Shown: piece after piece, positions 5,126 to 5,155 of the stretch
How positions within the stretch are numbered: the stretch's first letter is position 1
Layout of the letters: every line of letters starts with the position of its first letter
NCBI GenBank assembly: GCA_003242645.1
Contig: QGVC01000257.1
Coordinates: 1 to 5,155 of the forward strand
Length of the DNA stretch: 5,155 nucleotides
DNA from: Pseudomonadota bacterium
GTDB taxonomy: Bacteria > Pseudomonadota > Alphaproteobacteria > Rhizobiales > Hyphomicrobiaceae
Direction of reading: 5' to 3'
Notes under the pieces: model-generated
What the model was told of the DNA's origin: nothing
The model's input: only the letters and a program-made list of their open reading frames with translations
The model's database searches: none
Position numbers and translations under genes: made by a program

Positions 5126-5155
5126 CCAAACCCCTTCCGCGGGAAAAAGGTTAAA

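Noticed and set aside
5135..5145. TTCC-GCG-GGAA as a terminator after groES
   Set aside because: A four-base stem without a T-run; groES is normally read through into groEL.

Overview
The window looks like chromosomal DNA of a high-G+C alphaproteobacterium, most likely of the Rhizobiales/Hyphomicrobiales. The basis is the strong codon bias to G/C in third positions, a GroES of the rhizobial type, a CIRCE (HrcA) operator in front of groES, and the mix of an amidohydrolase, a glyoxylate-type aminotransferase and a periplasmic dipeptide/oligopeptide-type binding protein. The genus cannot be fixed from the sequence alone.

Layout. (1) Positions 1-1178, plus strand: 5'-truncated gene for a dihydroorotase-family cyclic-amide hydrolase. 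(2) 1248-2435, plus strand: class V PLP aminotransferase of the serine/alanine-glyoxylate type, 69 bp downstream and probably in the same transcript. (3) 2446-2739, minus strand: small secreted protein with a signal peptide and two cysteines, converging on the aminotransferase with only 10 bp between the stop codons. (4) 2896-4491, minus strand: full-length ABC transporter substrate-binding protein of family 5 (DppA/OppA-like), with no permease or ATPase gene in view. (5) 4492-4834: a 343-bp divergent intergenic region with a good sigma70-type promoter and a perfect CIRCE element next to groES. (6) 4835-5125, plus strand: complete groES, with 30 bp of downstream sequence where groEL would be expected to follow outside the window.

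How the genes fit together. The first two genes plausibly form a catabolic or salvage pair: ring opening of a cyclic ureide/imide, then glyoxylate-linked transamination. The substrate cannot be read from the sequence. The hydrolase has Gln where the family normally has the first His of its HxH metal motif, so calling it a true pyrimidine-pathway dihydroorotase would be unsafe. The binding protein could import a peptide or other small solute. The groES unit is a standard heat-shock operon controlled by HrcA.

No tRNA, rRNA, CRISPR array, insertion sequence or phage gene was seen. No clearly new multi-gene system was found; the most interesting items are the altered metal motif, the hydrolase/aminotransferase pairing and the uncharacterised two-cysteine secreted protein.
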